Positions 13,587-26,060 of a DNA stretch of 64,000 nt are shown here, one piece after another (position 1 is the first letter of the stretch; every line of letters starts with the position of its first letter). The position numbers were made by a program, and so were the translations under genes. Source of the stretch: Aculops lycopersici (taxonomy: Eukaryota; Arthropoda; Arachnida; Trombidiformes; Eriophyidae); the NCBI GenBank assembly GCA_015350385.1, contig WNKI01000001.1, forward strand, positions 10,161,118 through 10,225,117, in the 5' to 3' direction. The notes beneath the pieces are model-generated. The model searched no databases and was not told the DNA's origin. It was given only the letters and a program-made list of their open reading frames with translations.

Positions 13587-16343
13587 ATGAAGAGAATCTA
13601 CTCCATTCATAGGCCACAAGTAGACGCAAAATCCTACGTAAACTGGATCACGAAACGTACACAAAAATTGAGTGTTTCGTCCCGAGGACTTATTGCATTC
13701 ACAAGTTCATTTTGTCTCAATCAACGCCATCCAAACTCTGCCTCCTACCATGTATATGTAGCCGATATCAACACCCCATATCAACCTTATCTGGTTGCCG
13801 AAGCAGATTGCGAATACTCAATCATCGAATGGGATCCAACGGGAACCAAGTTGTTGACTTGCGACGTGAGAGGTTGTATCACTATTTACTCGTCAAATGA
13901 CTATCTTATTAGCGATTGGAAACCTTATTACAGAAAAATTTTCACTTCAGAGCATTTTATTGCATCTTCTTGGTATCATTTAGGTTTAACAAGTTGCATC
14001 AATGTCACAAATCAGAATCTCAAGAGCCCTTCAAATCACTTGGAGTATGCGGAGAAGATTCAGCAAGCAAAGTATGGCGCTTCCCTCAGGTTGTTTGGTG
14101 GAAAGTCCGCTGAGGGATGTATACTTGTCAGTAGATCAGGCTTGGTTTGCTGCCTATCATTGATGACCGACAAAAGTGTGGATGTAGTTGTAGAATGTTT
14201 AGGCCCTACCCGCGCAAGGATTGAAGTGGCCGATATTTGTCACTGCAAAGATGGATCCTTCATCGTCGGCTCCTCAGCTGGCTCAATCAACTCAACGATC
14301 TCTTTTCATCAAATCAATCTGACATCGAAAAATATCACCCTTGATGAGGTTTACATGGCGAATGGTGTTGATGGCAACAGGGTTAGCGTTAGCATTACAC
14401 CATATCATAGCTTTCACTTGAATGTCATGTCTCAGATGTTCAACGATTCAGACAACGCTACCACCTTCGATCGGGTTGCCCATATCAAATTTGAATCCAA
14501 AGACTCGCCCGACGATGTACTCATTGAAGTTAGTGGTCAAAATCTCTCACTGATCGAACTATGGGAACTAGAGGCCAGGAAGAAGAACACTGCTAATAGC
14601 GCAATACCTGATATGATGAATGCTGAAGATGTGAAACCAAACAACCTCCTCGCAGGGCCTGAGGAAAATGGTGCCAACCACGATGATTTACCTAAAGGGT
14701 GGGCATTCAAGGGAAATTACATCACCGAAAAGAATCTCGCAACAATCCAAGTCCCAAAATTCAAGATTTTTGGCCAAAACAGGCAGCTCAATATAATCAT
14801 CCTGACATACAAAGACTCAACAGTTCGTTGTATGAGAAAAGAGGATTTACAACTGATTGAAGGTCCACTTGATCTGTCGGCAACTCTAGATCCCAAGCCG
14901 GAGATCGACAAACCTGTATACAAAGTTTTTCCCAACTTGAATGCTAGCAACAGATCGTCCAAGGAGAAGAAAGTCAAGCATATTCACATAACTGATGTTC
15001 AAGTGTCCTGTAACCAAGCTTGTCTGGTCGCAATTGATTCCATGAGCCAGATACACGTTGCGAAGCTACCGAACCTGATCTCATGCCAGGATGCGAGAGA
15101 TGAAGAAACATATGCACAATATCTGCTAGAGTTTTGCTTGGTAACAGGAAACGATTGGTGGGATGTTATGATGAGTATTCCCAGGGATTCGATTGAGGCC
15201 GTTTGTGATAAGTTTCATGATGCCTACGAGCGTCAACCAAAACATGTGCAAAAGATATATTACAACCGACAGCTGATGATTAGAGCTTCCCTGTATCGAT
15301 GTCTCAATACCGTGCAAGGTTTGTGCAAATCATCGGACTGTCACACTATGATAATGTTGAACTCCATAGCGAGCACTCTGAAATCAACCCTCCGATCTCA
15401 AGACCAAGAGAGTCCAGCCGTATTTCTTTCCGACTTCCTTAAAACACAAGGCAGTCAACCAAATTTTTTTAGCTACAACAATGTCATCACCAAGATCAAG
15501 GAGAGCGAATTCTTCGTCGAAACGAATCTCATACAATGTTTACAACCCCTCAATCAATGGGTCACAGATCTCGCAATCTTCCTGGCGGTTTCGCTGCCGC
15601 AGCGATCGGCCAAGATGGCCCCATTGTTACCTGGTGAAGGTGTAGCAAAGAGCAAGGAAGCTCTTGAGTTACTTCGAGAACTATTAGTGATAATCAAGAT
15701 TTGGGGACCGCAAAACGAGACTAGCATGCCAAATCTTTACAAGCTCAATGATCAGGTCGATATTCTTGGAAGTCTATTCAGAATATTATCAATTTGCTAT
15801 GCAAACATAGGCAAGGATATGGAGGAACCATTTGTGGCTGAATGCACCATGTTAGCCAATCAGATATCAAACAGCATGGTAGTACCCCAGTTTTTGCTAT
15901 CCCTTGACGCGATTGGGGTAGCTAGTCCATTATTTTTCAGCTTACAATCAATTCCAAATCAACAAGTCAACGATGGTAAATACTTATCGTTGCAGTACTT
16001 TAAGCATCCCACACCACCAAAACTGGCGAAGCTATTACCCTTTGAGGGCTCCATAAACATGACTGCTGGTAGAAAGATGGACATCGTTCGCAATATAAGC
16101 TTGGGAGCCCATCCCGTGGCAAATATCAGACAGTGCACTAGATGCAAAGCAGTATCATTGATCAGACCAGCGTTCCAAACGACTCGAGCTTGGGAGCAAC
16201 GATGGATCAGGATTTGCGTTTGCGGAGGCTCATGGGGTCAATCGGATACAACTTACGTCGACAAAGCAGGTTATTTGGCAAAACTACATCATGCCACCAC
16301 AATCTCTGCGCACAATCATTCAACTCATCAACTTGTCTGGTGA
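13587..16343 (+). CDS. MED16: Mediator complex subunit 16
   Basis: A 918-residue single-exon protein with an ATG at 13587. MED16 is a tail-module subunit of Mediator that helps link DNA-bound activators to RNA polymerase II in the nucleus. The N-terminal half is the WD40-like part. Family-typical strings are IIEWDPTGTKLLTCDVRG near residue 90 and LRLFGGKSAEGCILVSRSGLV near residue 170. The C-terminal end has two paired cysteines (CTRCKAV), then WEQRWIRICVCGGSWG, matching the conserved MED16 C-terminus. Length is close to the animal average (about 830-880), and no intron is needed. A poly(A) signal AATAAA lies at 16367, only 24 bases after the stop, facing the convergent choline transporter gene. 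I am confident of the family because both ends match. Confidence 0.88.
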   Translation: MKRIYSIHRPQVDAKSYVNWITKRTQKLSVSSRGLIAFTSSFCLNQRHPNSASYHVYVADINTPYQPYLVAEADCEYSIIEWDPTGTKLLTCDVRGCITIYSSNDYLISDWKPYYRKIFTSEHFIASSWYHLGLTSCINVTNQNLKSPSNHLEYAEKIQQAKYGASLRLFGGKSAEGCILVSRSGLVCCLSLMTDKSVDVVVECLGPTRARIEVADICHCKDGSFIVGSSAGSINSTISFHQINLTSKNITLDEVYMANGVDGNRVSVSITPYHSFHLNVMSQMFNDSDNATTFDRVAHIKFESKDSPDDVLIEVSGQNLSLIELWELEARKKNTANSAIPDMMNAEDVKPNNLLAGPEENGANHDDLPKGWAFKGNYITEKNLATIQVPKFKIFGQNRQLNIIILTYKDSTVRCMRKEDLQLIEGPLDLSATLDPKPEIDKPVYKVFPNLNASNRSSKEKKVKHIHITDVQVSCNQACLVAIDSMSQIHVAKLPNLISCQDARDEETYAQYLLEFCLVTGNDWWDVMMSIPRDSIEAVCDKFHDAYERQPKHVQKIYYNRQLMIRASLYRCLNTVQGLCKSSDCHTMIMLNSIASTLKSTLRSQDQESPAVFLSDFLKTQGSQPNFFSYNNVITKIKESEFFVETNLIQCLQPLNQWVTDLAIFLAVSLPQRSAKMAPLLPGEGVAKSKEALELLRELLVIIKIWGPQNETSMPNLYKLNDQVDILGSLFRILSICYANIGKDMEEPFVAECTMLANQISNSMVVPQFLLSLDAIGVASPLFFSLQSIPNQQVNDGKYLSLQYFKHPTPPKLAKLLPFEGSINMTAGRKMDIVRNISLGAHPVANIRQCTRCKAVSLIRPAFQTTRAWEQRWIRICVCGGSWGQSDTTYVDKAGYLAKLHHATTISAHNHSTHQLVW

Positions 16344-16366
16344 TACTTGAGCTTGCGAACTCAAGG

Positions 16367-16423
16367 AATAAACTACAAATGCTATCTAATTAAGAATGTT
16401 CACGACCCTATCTTGGGTTTATT
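16367..16423. terminator. Facing poly(A) signals of MED16 and the choline transporter
   Basis: AATAAA on the + strand at 16367-16372 serves MED16. TTTATT at 16418-16423 is AATAAA on the - strand and lies about 70 bases past the transporter stop codon. The two mature 3' ends therefore probably overlap or nearly meet. Confidence 0.6.
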
Positions 16424-16490
16424 ATGTGAGTATCGAATTGAGAATATTTACATAAAAGGCTAAAGCATAAAGGCGTGCATCAGGTGAGAA

Positions 16491-18641
16491 TCAATGAGAT
16501 GATTCGACTAAATTTGGGTAAACAAATCCAATCTTGGGAACTTGGTTGGGATCATTGTGGTTTCCATTTGTTGGTTGTCTTGTTATGTTAACCTCTTGGG
16601 CTATTGTCAGGGCTTCGGGTTTAAGCTCTTTCCCGTCCTCGATGGCGAACTTCAGTAGACCCTCCGGAGCGAAGAATCCATCTTGTGAGTTGGAGTTCTT
16701 GTTAACATCCTCGACAAAACATAGAAACATCGTGTCAATAACCATCTCATAAACACATAACATTGAGTGGGCAACAAGATATGCAACTATGGCCGAGAAT
16801 AAGACAGGCACGAAGAGATAATGCACGGCTGGGTCGTTACGCATCAGGTAGACTCCAAAAAAGGCCGAGCCGGCGGTCACGATACATTTGCCAAGGAATA
16901 TGATGAAGTCACCCATGGTGTTGATGGTCACAATGCGCAGTGTGTTTGTTGCTAGTGTTTTAAATGCAACCTTTGCTGAGAAACAGTAGTCGGTGCCCTC
17001 GATGGCGATGATGGTGTAAGCATTGTGGTTGATGTATCTAATAAAGTTCTCGAGGCAATACCAAACGCAGTGGCAACACTTGAGGGTACAGTTTACGCAA
17101 GTGTATTTGTCTTTGTACTGTTTTAAGTAATACTCCAAGTAAACCAATATTAGTCTTGGAATCTTGAAGAGTACTATGAGAAAACTTCCAAGTGCAATGG
17201 ACCCTAAATGAAACTTAGCCACTCGACGGATTGAGTTTCCGATTGGACAGGATAGTGAGGACCGATCGCGTGAAAAGTACCAACTTGCCACGGATGAGGC
17301 AACTGTCATTTGTTGGCAGCCAAGGATAAACTCAGAGGACCAAAACAACATCAAGATGAGGAACCACCATAGATACTTGATGAATTGGGGTTGCTCGTGC
17401 TTGACCGCCTCAAGTTGATAAACTTCTGCGTAGGGACCAAAGGTGACATTTCCTCCATTGTAGTTGACTATACTCCTCGCTGGCAAGTTGAGTTGAAATC
17501 TTGTGGTTGTGCTGTTGTAAATTATGTCCCGTTCTGCTGTTGATATCGCTAGGAATACTGAGGACCAGAAGAGCAGGAACATTAAAAGTACCGCGCAGGT
17601 CCAAATGGGTTGGAATACCAAGGCAGGCATCGACCTAAGACATGCGGCCGTCTCGTCGAAGAGAGCAACCATGAGGCCAATCCTGCTTCTCATGAAGTAG
17701 GTGACCACAATGATGATAAGTGTTATGATGGACAATAGTATTGAGAAAGCGAGGAAGGTCTTCTCGTTGATGAGATCGTCGTCAATTTGTTCAATCGATG
17801 GGATTTGATTTAGCTTATATCTTAAGTCTATGTAGACATACCACGAGAATGCAGTTAAGCCAAGTAGGGTCAGAGTGGATACGATCATGATGACACCTGA
17901 CACTATCGAGGCCAGGAAGTGAATAGTGAATGTGACGAGGATTGAAATGGCGATACCAAACATGACGGTGTAGGCGATGTTTCTGGAACTTGCATAAATG
18001 TCTGAGACGATCTTCTGGGCGCCATCCATATTCTTGAGATATGCATACATGTTGTTGATTAGACTGTTGCCGAGCTTGATCTTCTCAGTTCCGACACATC
18101 TGCTTAGCAGTGGTCTCTGTTTAGTAACTGGCATCTTGGGTCCTGGACCAAACCCACGACTCTCATCCCTTTCTCGCCGTGATACAATGTCGTATCTGGG
18201 AATGCCCTTATAGAATGATTCTTTGTTCTTTTCCAGTGGATCATAATCGTATCTAAATAACGATGAGCCTGTCCTTTGGTAAAAGATCTCAAGGTCTCCG
18301 TCTCCTGTGAGGTTCTTATCGGCACATGACTTGACACAAATCTTCATGGTTCCTGAAACATTGTACGGGTTCATGTGAAATACAAATGGACGATCTTTCA
18401 TGTCCACACCTGACCAAGCGACGCCGTTGATCCTCCTGTTCTTCTGGCCGCAGATGTTGCCAAAACTATCATATCCATGTATGAGTCTACTGGGGTGCCC
18501 CTCGAGAAAAGAGTAGGCGGCCGCAGCGGAAAGTATCACCCAGCAAATGATGAAGATGGTGAGCCAAGATCTATCAGTACACTGTCGCGACTTGCCGGGT
18601 CCGTCGCCGGCGTCTTCGGGGTCAGCTGAAAGGCAGCCCAT
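16491..18641 (-). CDS. SLC44A1: Choline transporter-like protein (SLC44A1/CTL1 family)
   Basis: A 716-residue single-exon membrane protein. CTL proteins move choline, and probably ethanolamine, across the plasma and mitochondrial membranes for phospholipid synthesis. The architecture fits: a short cytosolic N-terminus, a first helix near residues 25-45 (IFIICWVILSAAAAYSFL), then the family string RLIHGYDSFGNICGQKN, then a large cysteine-rich extracellular loop with N-x-S/T sites, then about nine more helices. The conserved CTL region near the C-terminus is present, with its many cysteines (TCVNCTLKCCHCVWYCLENF) followed by INHNAYTIIAIEGTDYC. The start ATG is the first in frame. It is somewhat longer than human CTL1 (about 650 residues), mostly in the extracellular loop and C-tail. 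The gene converges with MED16 at a distance of 147 bases. The exact CTL subtype is less certain than the family. Confidence 0.85.
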   Translation of the reverse strand: MGCLSADPEDAGDGPGKSRQCTDRSWLTIFIICWVILSAAAAYSFLEGHPSRLIHGYDSFGNICGQKNRRINGVAWSGVDMKDRPFVFHMNPYNVSGTMKICVKSCADKNLTGDGDLEIFYQRTGSSLFRYDYDPLEKNKESFYKGIPRYDIVSRRERDESRGFGPGPKMPVTKQRPLLSRCVGTEKIKLGNSLINNMYAYLKNMDGAQKIVSDIYASSRNIAYTVMFGIAISILVTFTIHFLASIVSGVIMIVSTLTLLGLTAFSWYVYIDLRYKLNQIPSIEQIDDDLINEKTFLAFSILLSIITLIIIVVTYFMRSRIGLMVALFDETAACLRSMPALVFQPIWTCAVLLMFLLFWSSVFLAISTAERDIIYNSTTTRFQLNLPARSIVNYNGGNVTFGPYAEVYQLEAVKHEQPQFIKYLWWFLILMLFWSSEFILGCQQMTVASSVASWYFSRDRSSLSCPIGNSIRRVAKFHLGSIALGSFLIVLFKIPRLILVYLEYYLKQYKDKYTCVNCTLKCCHCVWYCLENFIRYINHNAYTIIAIEGTDYCFSAKVAFKTLATNTLRIVTINTMGDFIIFLGKCIVTAGSAFFGVYLMRNDPAVHYLFVPVLFSAIVAYLVAHSMLCVYEMVIDTMFLCFVEDVNKNSNSQDGFFAPEGLLKFAIEDGKELKPEALTIAQEVNITRQPTNGNHNDPNQVPKIGFVYPNLVESSH

Positions 18642-21600
18642 CTTGTCGAGGGTTTATTTTGCTTCTATTGCTTGGCTGAGGGACGATGTGTTTCTTATTC
18701 GTAGTTACTATAACTTATTGGTTGAGTATAACTTGCTTCTTGAAATGGTATGAGTTTCTAATTATCTTGTTATGCAATTGATCTTGTTCTCAGTCGGATT
18801 ACTGGCCGTTTGTTTTGGGGCTTTTCTATCATGCGGACAATACTAAATCTCGAGGTGATGACACCAAAAAGCAACTATAAGGTGACAATTATGATATTGA
18901 GAGGAACGTTGCAACAAGTGACACGCTTGAGGAAGATCTCGCGATTTGCGCGGCAGCAGTGCGTGGATTTTCGTGTTTCTTGATGAGTTCTTGATGATAT
19001 ATCGTGCAGCTCAATCAGTGATAGCATTTGTCATACCATTAGCCTGTTTACTTTGTTTCTAGGTGACTGGTTGAAATGCCGTTGTTGTTAGTGAATGATG
19101 ATGGTGGCAAATGCGAGGAAAATTACAATTGCATTAGTAGTGGTGGCTTGTTGTTTACTGTTTGGTATGGCGTCGCGATTTAGTGGTGACGGTGGATATT
19201 TGGCCGGCAATTCTCTGCATTCACTGCAACTGTCACTGCGCTCCTTTTGATGTCTATCTGCGATGAATGTGTTATAAAGATGGATTACTATTGAGGTTTC
19301 TTAACGACAGTGAAATGACACTGTGAACTGAATGCTCTTGACTGGTTTCCTCCTCTAGAGATGGGCACTGATATCTGCCGAATTCTTTCACTTGTGCGCC
19401 CGTTGCCATTTGCATCAAACACCTGAGAGCTCCAAATGAAAGGGTTTTCCTTCTGGCGAAAAGCAGTTTAGCGGCGCCGCTTTTCTCCTTCATTCGTTCG
19501 CTCGTCTGCTCACTTATTCGCTCAAGTTCGACAAAAATGCAGAGCCAACATGGAGTCCGATGAACAAACACACGAGTTTTGCTGGACGACAAGACGAAAG
19601 AGGAGAGGCGAGAGACGCCAGATGCAAATGGGCGGCGAGCGGTTCCATGTAAACGAGGGAGAGAGACTCACATTCTCGCAGACTTTAGTACTGCTGCTGC
19701 TGCTGCTGTTCCCCTGTCCGCGCACTGCGAGTTGCTGTGGTTGCAGTTGCTATTGGTTGTTGTTTTCTGCACTACTGCTGCTCTCGCTACGACAGTCCAA
19801 AGTTCGCTGCCTCCGCCTTCTCGACGGGCGCCAGCGACAGCGAACTTTTCGGCCAGCACTTGAGGCGCCCCGGCGCATATTCACTTAACATGGAGCAGCG
19901 ACGGTGGTAGCTACACGCGGAGCCGCAACCTGTACACAGAAACAACCTCCAGCTCTCGCACGGTTGGCGGCCGCAAATTCAGCCGTCACTCTGGCTGGCA
20001 ATAGCCACTGACGTAGTCGTGTGGCTATTGCCAGCCGTCGTCGCTGCCGCCGCCACTGCCGAGCCTCTTGGCCGGCGGAACCTCAACGCCAAATTGCCAC
20101 TTGAGCGGGCGAATCTCACGATTGCTTACCACATCACCCGACGGAGCCCCAGCTCGTCGTTGGGCTCGCCCCTTCGGCTGGCTGGCCAGTCGAGCCACTT
20201 GCGAACTGGACAGCTTTCGCTCGCCCATCGATGCTGCGAACAGCCGGAATGGGGAGCGAGCTTGTGGAGGACTAGACAGCTCAGCTGGCCCTAGTTACGC
20301 ATGCTCAAGAGCGAACTTTTTCTACAAAAATCCCATCTCCTCCGCAATTTTTCCAACTTTCCTCGGCAAAACCCAATGAAAACTCAGTCCTGGCAACTAG
20401 CTCGCCGTAGTCTCCATCTTGACCTTCGCTCTTCTGCAGGAGGAACACAATAGCCAAGGGGGACGAAAAAGAAGCCAACGCCAAATGGGAAAATAGCTAA
20501 TGTAGAAGTAGGATAGATGAGGAGGAGCTCACCTGTTGCAGAACCACGATGGAGGAATGCCCGACTTCGATTCATCGAGTCGAAGTTGGAGTTGGAGTTG
20601 AAGTAGAGAATGAGAAGACCAACTGGGTAGCCACTTGAGACGCTCTTGCTTTCGAAAGGCAAACGGAATCTCATTGGAACGATGGTCACTCTCGCCCTAA
20701 ACTGAAGCGAATTGTAGATTGGATCTTGGGCTTTGCAAAGCCTGTTACTAGAACCAACAAAGAGGGAAAGGAAGATGGAGCGGGAAGAGGCACCGAGTTC
20801 GCCAAATGTACACAAGTGAGCCAACTTCAATAAGAAAAGGAATACTAAGAACGCGACTTACTTGTTGCTTGTGGGACCAAAACGAATGCTGGATCAAACG
20901 CCAGATCCGCTTGACGATCAACAGGCAGCACTTACAATAACAATGACCACGACGATGCAATTGCAATGGCGGTGGCAGTAGTGATGGCGCAACAGCAGCC
21001 ATCCGACATGAACAGCAACAAGTCCACTGAGGCGCAAACGTTCGACTCACTAACTTATCGGCGTGGTGTTACAAACAACGGCGATGACGACGACGGTGCC
21101 GAGTACAGAATGGAGCTAAAACTTCAACTCGATGTCGAAACTCAGATCTGAAGAAGCGAATGACACATCAGCTGATTATCATCTGGTTCGTGAAACTCAG
21201 AGGGGGACACAATGGGAGCGAGAGAAAAACTCGGCTCACGTTTATTACACTTCAACCTCACTCCTCGCCTCGGAGTAACGCCACGAGCTTCTCTTCACTT
21301 GTTTCGAATGGCTAACCGACTCACTGACTGGCCAACCACAATGGAGAGTGAGGAGGGTAGAGTCATTAGTCGCTCACAACCATTGTAATGATAAGGCAGT
21401 GGCGACGACTACGACTGCAGCGATAGTGACAGAGACAACATCCACTAAGAGATGTCATTTTTCTGCTTGCTCAAACCTGATGCTGCTTATCGGCAGCAGC
21501 ATCCGCCCGCCAATTAAAGCACCAGCTCACCTGCGACGAAAATAGAAGTTCACTCGGCTAATGCAAACTCCAAGCGGAAGTTGACGGCACAATTGTTGTG

Positions 21601-24600
21601 CAGTTAAGTGGCTTTCGAATATCATTCAAATTTGATCTTTTGGCAAGTGGAGACAAGCGAAACGTGGGCCGCAGAGCTGCAGGACCTCGCTTATCTCTCG
21701 CTCATAACGACAATGAGGCAAAGATAGCGAGCGTGACCATTGACTAAAATGGATATTACGATGCCCTCGGTCACAGACGCAAGAGGAAACGGTTTGTTTG
21801 TATTCCAAGTTCCACTGAATTAAAACTCTGGGTCAAGTAATGGAAACAAAATCCACGCTAAAACATAACATTGCTAGTGGCAGCTTGACAGATAAACAAG
21901 AGAAAGAAGTCAGCTGTCTTATTGGGGCCATAAATGAGCACAGCTTGCGACGAGAGTTTGACATTAGACACTAGTAGCGATCACCGCTTGGAATTCAACG
22001 AGGAAAACTTTCACTTTGCAACGAGGAAAGGAGAGTTATTTAACACAAAGTCAACACATTTGTTGGGAATCAAGCGCAGCATCATCGGCGACAACAATAA
22101 CAACAACAATGATTCTGTTGCATCAGAAAATCGGAGGAGGTCTTAGATTACACTGTGTGAAGTCTGGCATCGAGCTTGGCGACTGACGTTGAGCGGCTCC
22201 AGTCAACGCGACGAGCTGCTCTCATCACGTCAACACAAATGGCTCGCGACCTGATTGGCTAGGCAACGTCCAGCGTTATGCTGGATTTCTCATCAAGCTT
22301 CCAGGGGCGAGCTACCAATTAAATTCGCTCGCTTATCGCGAGGAATTTGGATTTGAAAATATCGAGGGTGCGTCCAACGGCAAATGAGCCTGTTACCGCA
22401 GGCCAGTGGTACCGCAGTCTCTTAATGGAGGTTAGTGGCGAGCGATGGTCAAATATGGTGGCAAGCGAATCGGGAACTAAATTGACTGCGCCAAATCTAA
22501 AGGGATAAGGAAACTAAACTTGGCTTGAGGATTTTGCGTCCAAAGAACTACTCTCCTGCAAGTCGGAGTTTCGGATGAGAGAGTTCTCAGTGAAGTAATT
22601 ATGCGTCGTCCAGTGTGTTTCCTCTATCATGAAACCAACTTAATGCATCCTGTCAGTTATCTCCACTACCAAGTTTTGCGCTCTGCTCTCGGATTTCAAT
22701 CGACCCACCACTTCTCCTGCTTGTTTAATATAATGGAGCATGAAGTCAACTGATGAGCAAAAGAAGCAGAGGCTCACACAGGACATGCGGATGGCCAACC
22801 GCCAATAGGTAGACGCGCAGATAGACAGACAGGCGGACACCTGTTTGCTCACCAATGCTGCTGCTGCTGCTGCTGTACTATCGGGCGCCTCTATTTTGCG
22901 TTCTTTTCTTCGTCTATTCTATTCGGCAAGTCGGACTCCACATGCTTCTTGCGTCCACTTGTTGCAAGCTACGTTATGGGACTTTCAGATCGGTCAGTCA
23001 AACTCTCTAGCTCTCGGTGAAAGAAATACAACTCGTAATCAGAGATGAGCTCTAGTTGTTGGCCGTCGCTCACTGATTTCCACGCAATCAGGTTGCCTTC
23101 GCGCGATGGAATTGAATGGCACGTTGGATATTCGATGCAGCATCAGACCATCATTTGCACTCCGACAACCTGTAAGCCTCTTAGCGAGTGTTGCTCTCTC
23201 GCTCCCTTTATCTAGTCTTATGCCTGACCTCCACAGTTGTAAGCTGCGACTCCCACTGAGACTGACGAGCGTATCGCTCGTCGCCTTCAAGTTGGCCGAG
23301 GCGTTGGAGGTGAGTGAGTGAGAGAGCAACACATTTTCCCGGCCAGTTGGTCACAATCAACTCGCATTGATGCAACATTGATAGTAACTTGGAACTGGCC
23401 GCAAACGTGCCTCCGTTCGGGCAACTTCCATGGATAAAGTCAAGTCATCATTTATCGGCAAGCTAGCGGGAGGATTTCTCATTTTGTTTCCATTTTGTTT
23501 TCATTTCAATTAGTCGCTCGGCGAATTTTGATAACTTGCGAGATGGACTAAAAAATCAATCCTACACTTAGCTTTTTTATCCTATGTCCCCTCGTCTTAA
23601 TGGCATTTCTCTCGAGGCGTCGAGTTAATTGCGAGTTTTTTGCGAGTAGAAGACCAAAGGAGCAACCGCCTGAGGGCCACACTGTTCGTCGGACTCTCTG
23701 CCGTAGAATTCTGGAGGTGAGGTTTGCATGCGAGATCTCACATATGGAGACGCGTGACTCAAGGAAGCGAGACGAAAATACGACGGGGCCACCTGTTTAC
23801 TGCCCTCGGCGCTCCCGTACGCTCTTCACTAACCGCCACTAATTAGCGAGCGATTACTCTTGCCATAATTTTCATCTTCGTCCTCTTGAACATCTTGATT
23901 TGCGGTGTGACTCCAGAGTGGCGGCAACGTTGTCGTGGTTGTCGTTCTTTTGTCGGCCAAGTTAAATCACTCGAATGAGGCGAGAATGTCACTGATCAGA
24001 GGGAAGGAATTTGTGGCGCCCAATTGCGTGCTTAGCTATTGGTGTTGTCGGTGGCGGCTGAAGTGAGTAAGCTCGAAAGGCCAGCGAAAACAGGTGTCCT
24101 CTCTGCTCGGCCGAGCTCAACTTGAATTAGTCGCAACTCGAATCGGACAAGTGTCGGCTTTCTCACACTTCTCGTTCGCCTCGAATCGTCGCCTCATTTC
24201 CCCCTCCATTCTGTTTGCTATTCGTGTAACTCAATGGGTCTCCCGATAGGAGCACACTGTAAGATTAACTGCTGCAAATGCGTCTATTTGATTGCAAACG
24301 ACGCTAGACGAAGCCTCATGCTGTGTGACATCGATGCAGCAAGTGGAGGCAAAACTGGACTTTGCTTTGGAATGGGGCTGCCAACAACTAAGCTAACGGC
24401 AGCAATCTAAGTTTGAGGCCACGATGAAGATGACGAAAACGACGACAGCACTCGGGCTAAATGAATTATGTCTCACTCGGCAACGTAACACAAAGAGGAC
24501 CCTGCTCTCAGATGGCGACTGAGGACCGACTTGTTGATCTCGAAACTCGAGCGCCCGTTGAGTGGCAAAATGTGACTCGTGGAATCGCTCTCATTTGGTT

Positions 24601-26060
24601 AACGGCCACTAACCGTCATGGATGGAAAACTCATAAAGCCATTATGTCGGCATTGCAATGATTACGCGCAACGAAAGTCTCAGAGGAAGGGAGATGATAT
24701 TCCACAAGTTGCGCGCCACTTGAACCATGACCGCCACTCATTCGCTCGTTTGTTTCAATTGGAACTCGACAAAACAGTTTGTTTTCCAAGTCAAACTGAG
24801 TGGAGCCGGTGGAATGAATCCCAACTCAATTGCGCAATCAGTTGGCGCCACAAAATCAGCCTCCCTCCGAGGCTAATCGATTCTCTCACTCCACAAGCGG
24901 ACTCCTTGCGCTCACCGGCAACCTTATAACCAAGAATGGCCACTTTAAGAATGGCCACTTGGCCAGTTCCGCCCGCTGTGATCGGCAGAGCCATGGCGAA
25001 TCCGCGGCGAGCATGGTTGAATTTCTCTCAGAATGTGCACTCTTCCATGGCTACCATCTACCTGGACAACTAGCTGCGCGCTTGCCAGCAAATAAATGTC
25101 CTCTAGTGGTTGCCGCGATTTGCACTAAACCAGGGCAAAGCAGAGCGAAAGATCCTGCTCTTTTATAACCAATGAGTTCATACAACGAAACCGCCACTTA
25201 CCTTGGCAACAATTGTGACCATCTCGCCAAGAGGCCACTTGATGTTGTCGCTGCCACAACCAGTCTTGTTGTTATAGTTATTTTAGTGCCTTCCATTCAG
25301 TCGAATAGCTAGTCAACTATCGCGACGTCCATACTGACATGAGCAGAGACCAACTCATGTGAGGCGACTGGATGCAGACTCAAGTGTATCGATTCACTCG
25401 AGTCGACTGTTCACTGGATTGAGATTGATTGTTTTAGTATATAGCAAACTCAATCGATGAAGTCCATTGAGCGAGTTGAGATGCATTTAATGAAACTCTG
25501 CCAACTGGATGAGTAAACAATTCTCTTTATCCCTCTCCCCTCCTCTCTGTTACCTTTCCAATAATCCATTTCTCATGATTCCGCCACAAGAGAGTCGAGC
25601 GTTTGTTTGTTTCCAATCTATTGGCAAGTTTATTTAATAACTAACGATGGCCTCAGATAGCCAACACACTCGCTGAGCTTCCGGCTGTTGTCATACCAAC
25701 GGATTTCGGATGATTCTCTCTATCCATATCATCGATTGTTTTACCTGTCATCAAACATTATGTTATTGGAACCACACATTCTGTTCAACTGTGTGTTTAG
25801 CTTCATCTACTAGCATTATATCGCAAGTGCACGCAAATGATCCCACTTATATCTTGTTCTGTCTGACTTTCAGCCCATCAGCATTGTATTTTATCAAGCT
25901 GTTGGCGAATCACTTATCACCATCTCGACGCCGACTCGTGGCGGCTGATGTAACTAATAGATGGATATCTCCCCTGTTGGTGCAAGGTCAAGATAAGATT
26001 GCAAGCTATCGTGAGAAAGATTTTAGTTGCTATACTTGAAAATTATAAGGATCCATCATT
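18642..26060. other. GC-rich non-coding stretch upstream of the transporter
   Basis: No frame in these 7.4 kb shows protein character. Like bases 1-12,780, it is rich in GCCACTT/AAGTGGC words and carries short CTG arrays (about 19,692-19,709 and 22,857-22,876). It probably holds the transporter's 5' region and regulatory or intronic DNA. From about 25,450 the sequence becomes more AT-rich and runs into the duplicated unit. Confidence 0.55.
19993..20036. repeat. Perfect inverted repeat, 16-bp stem with 12-base loop
   Basis: GGCTGGCAATAGCCAC at 19993-20008 is followed by a 12-base loop and its exact reverse complement at 20021-20036. A perfect stem of this length in non-repetitive DNA is notable. 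It could be a cruciform, a small structured RNA or a palindromic insertion footprint. Confidence 0.85.

Noticed and set aside
19550..20379. Overlapping 90-110 codon frames on both strands
   Set aside because: Several frames open at once in GC-rich DNA with CTG and GCC repeats; none resembles a protein.
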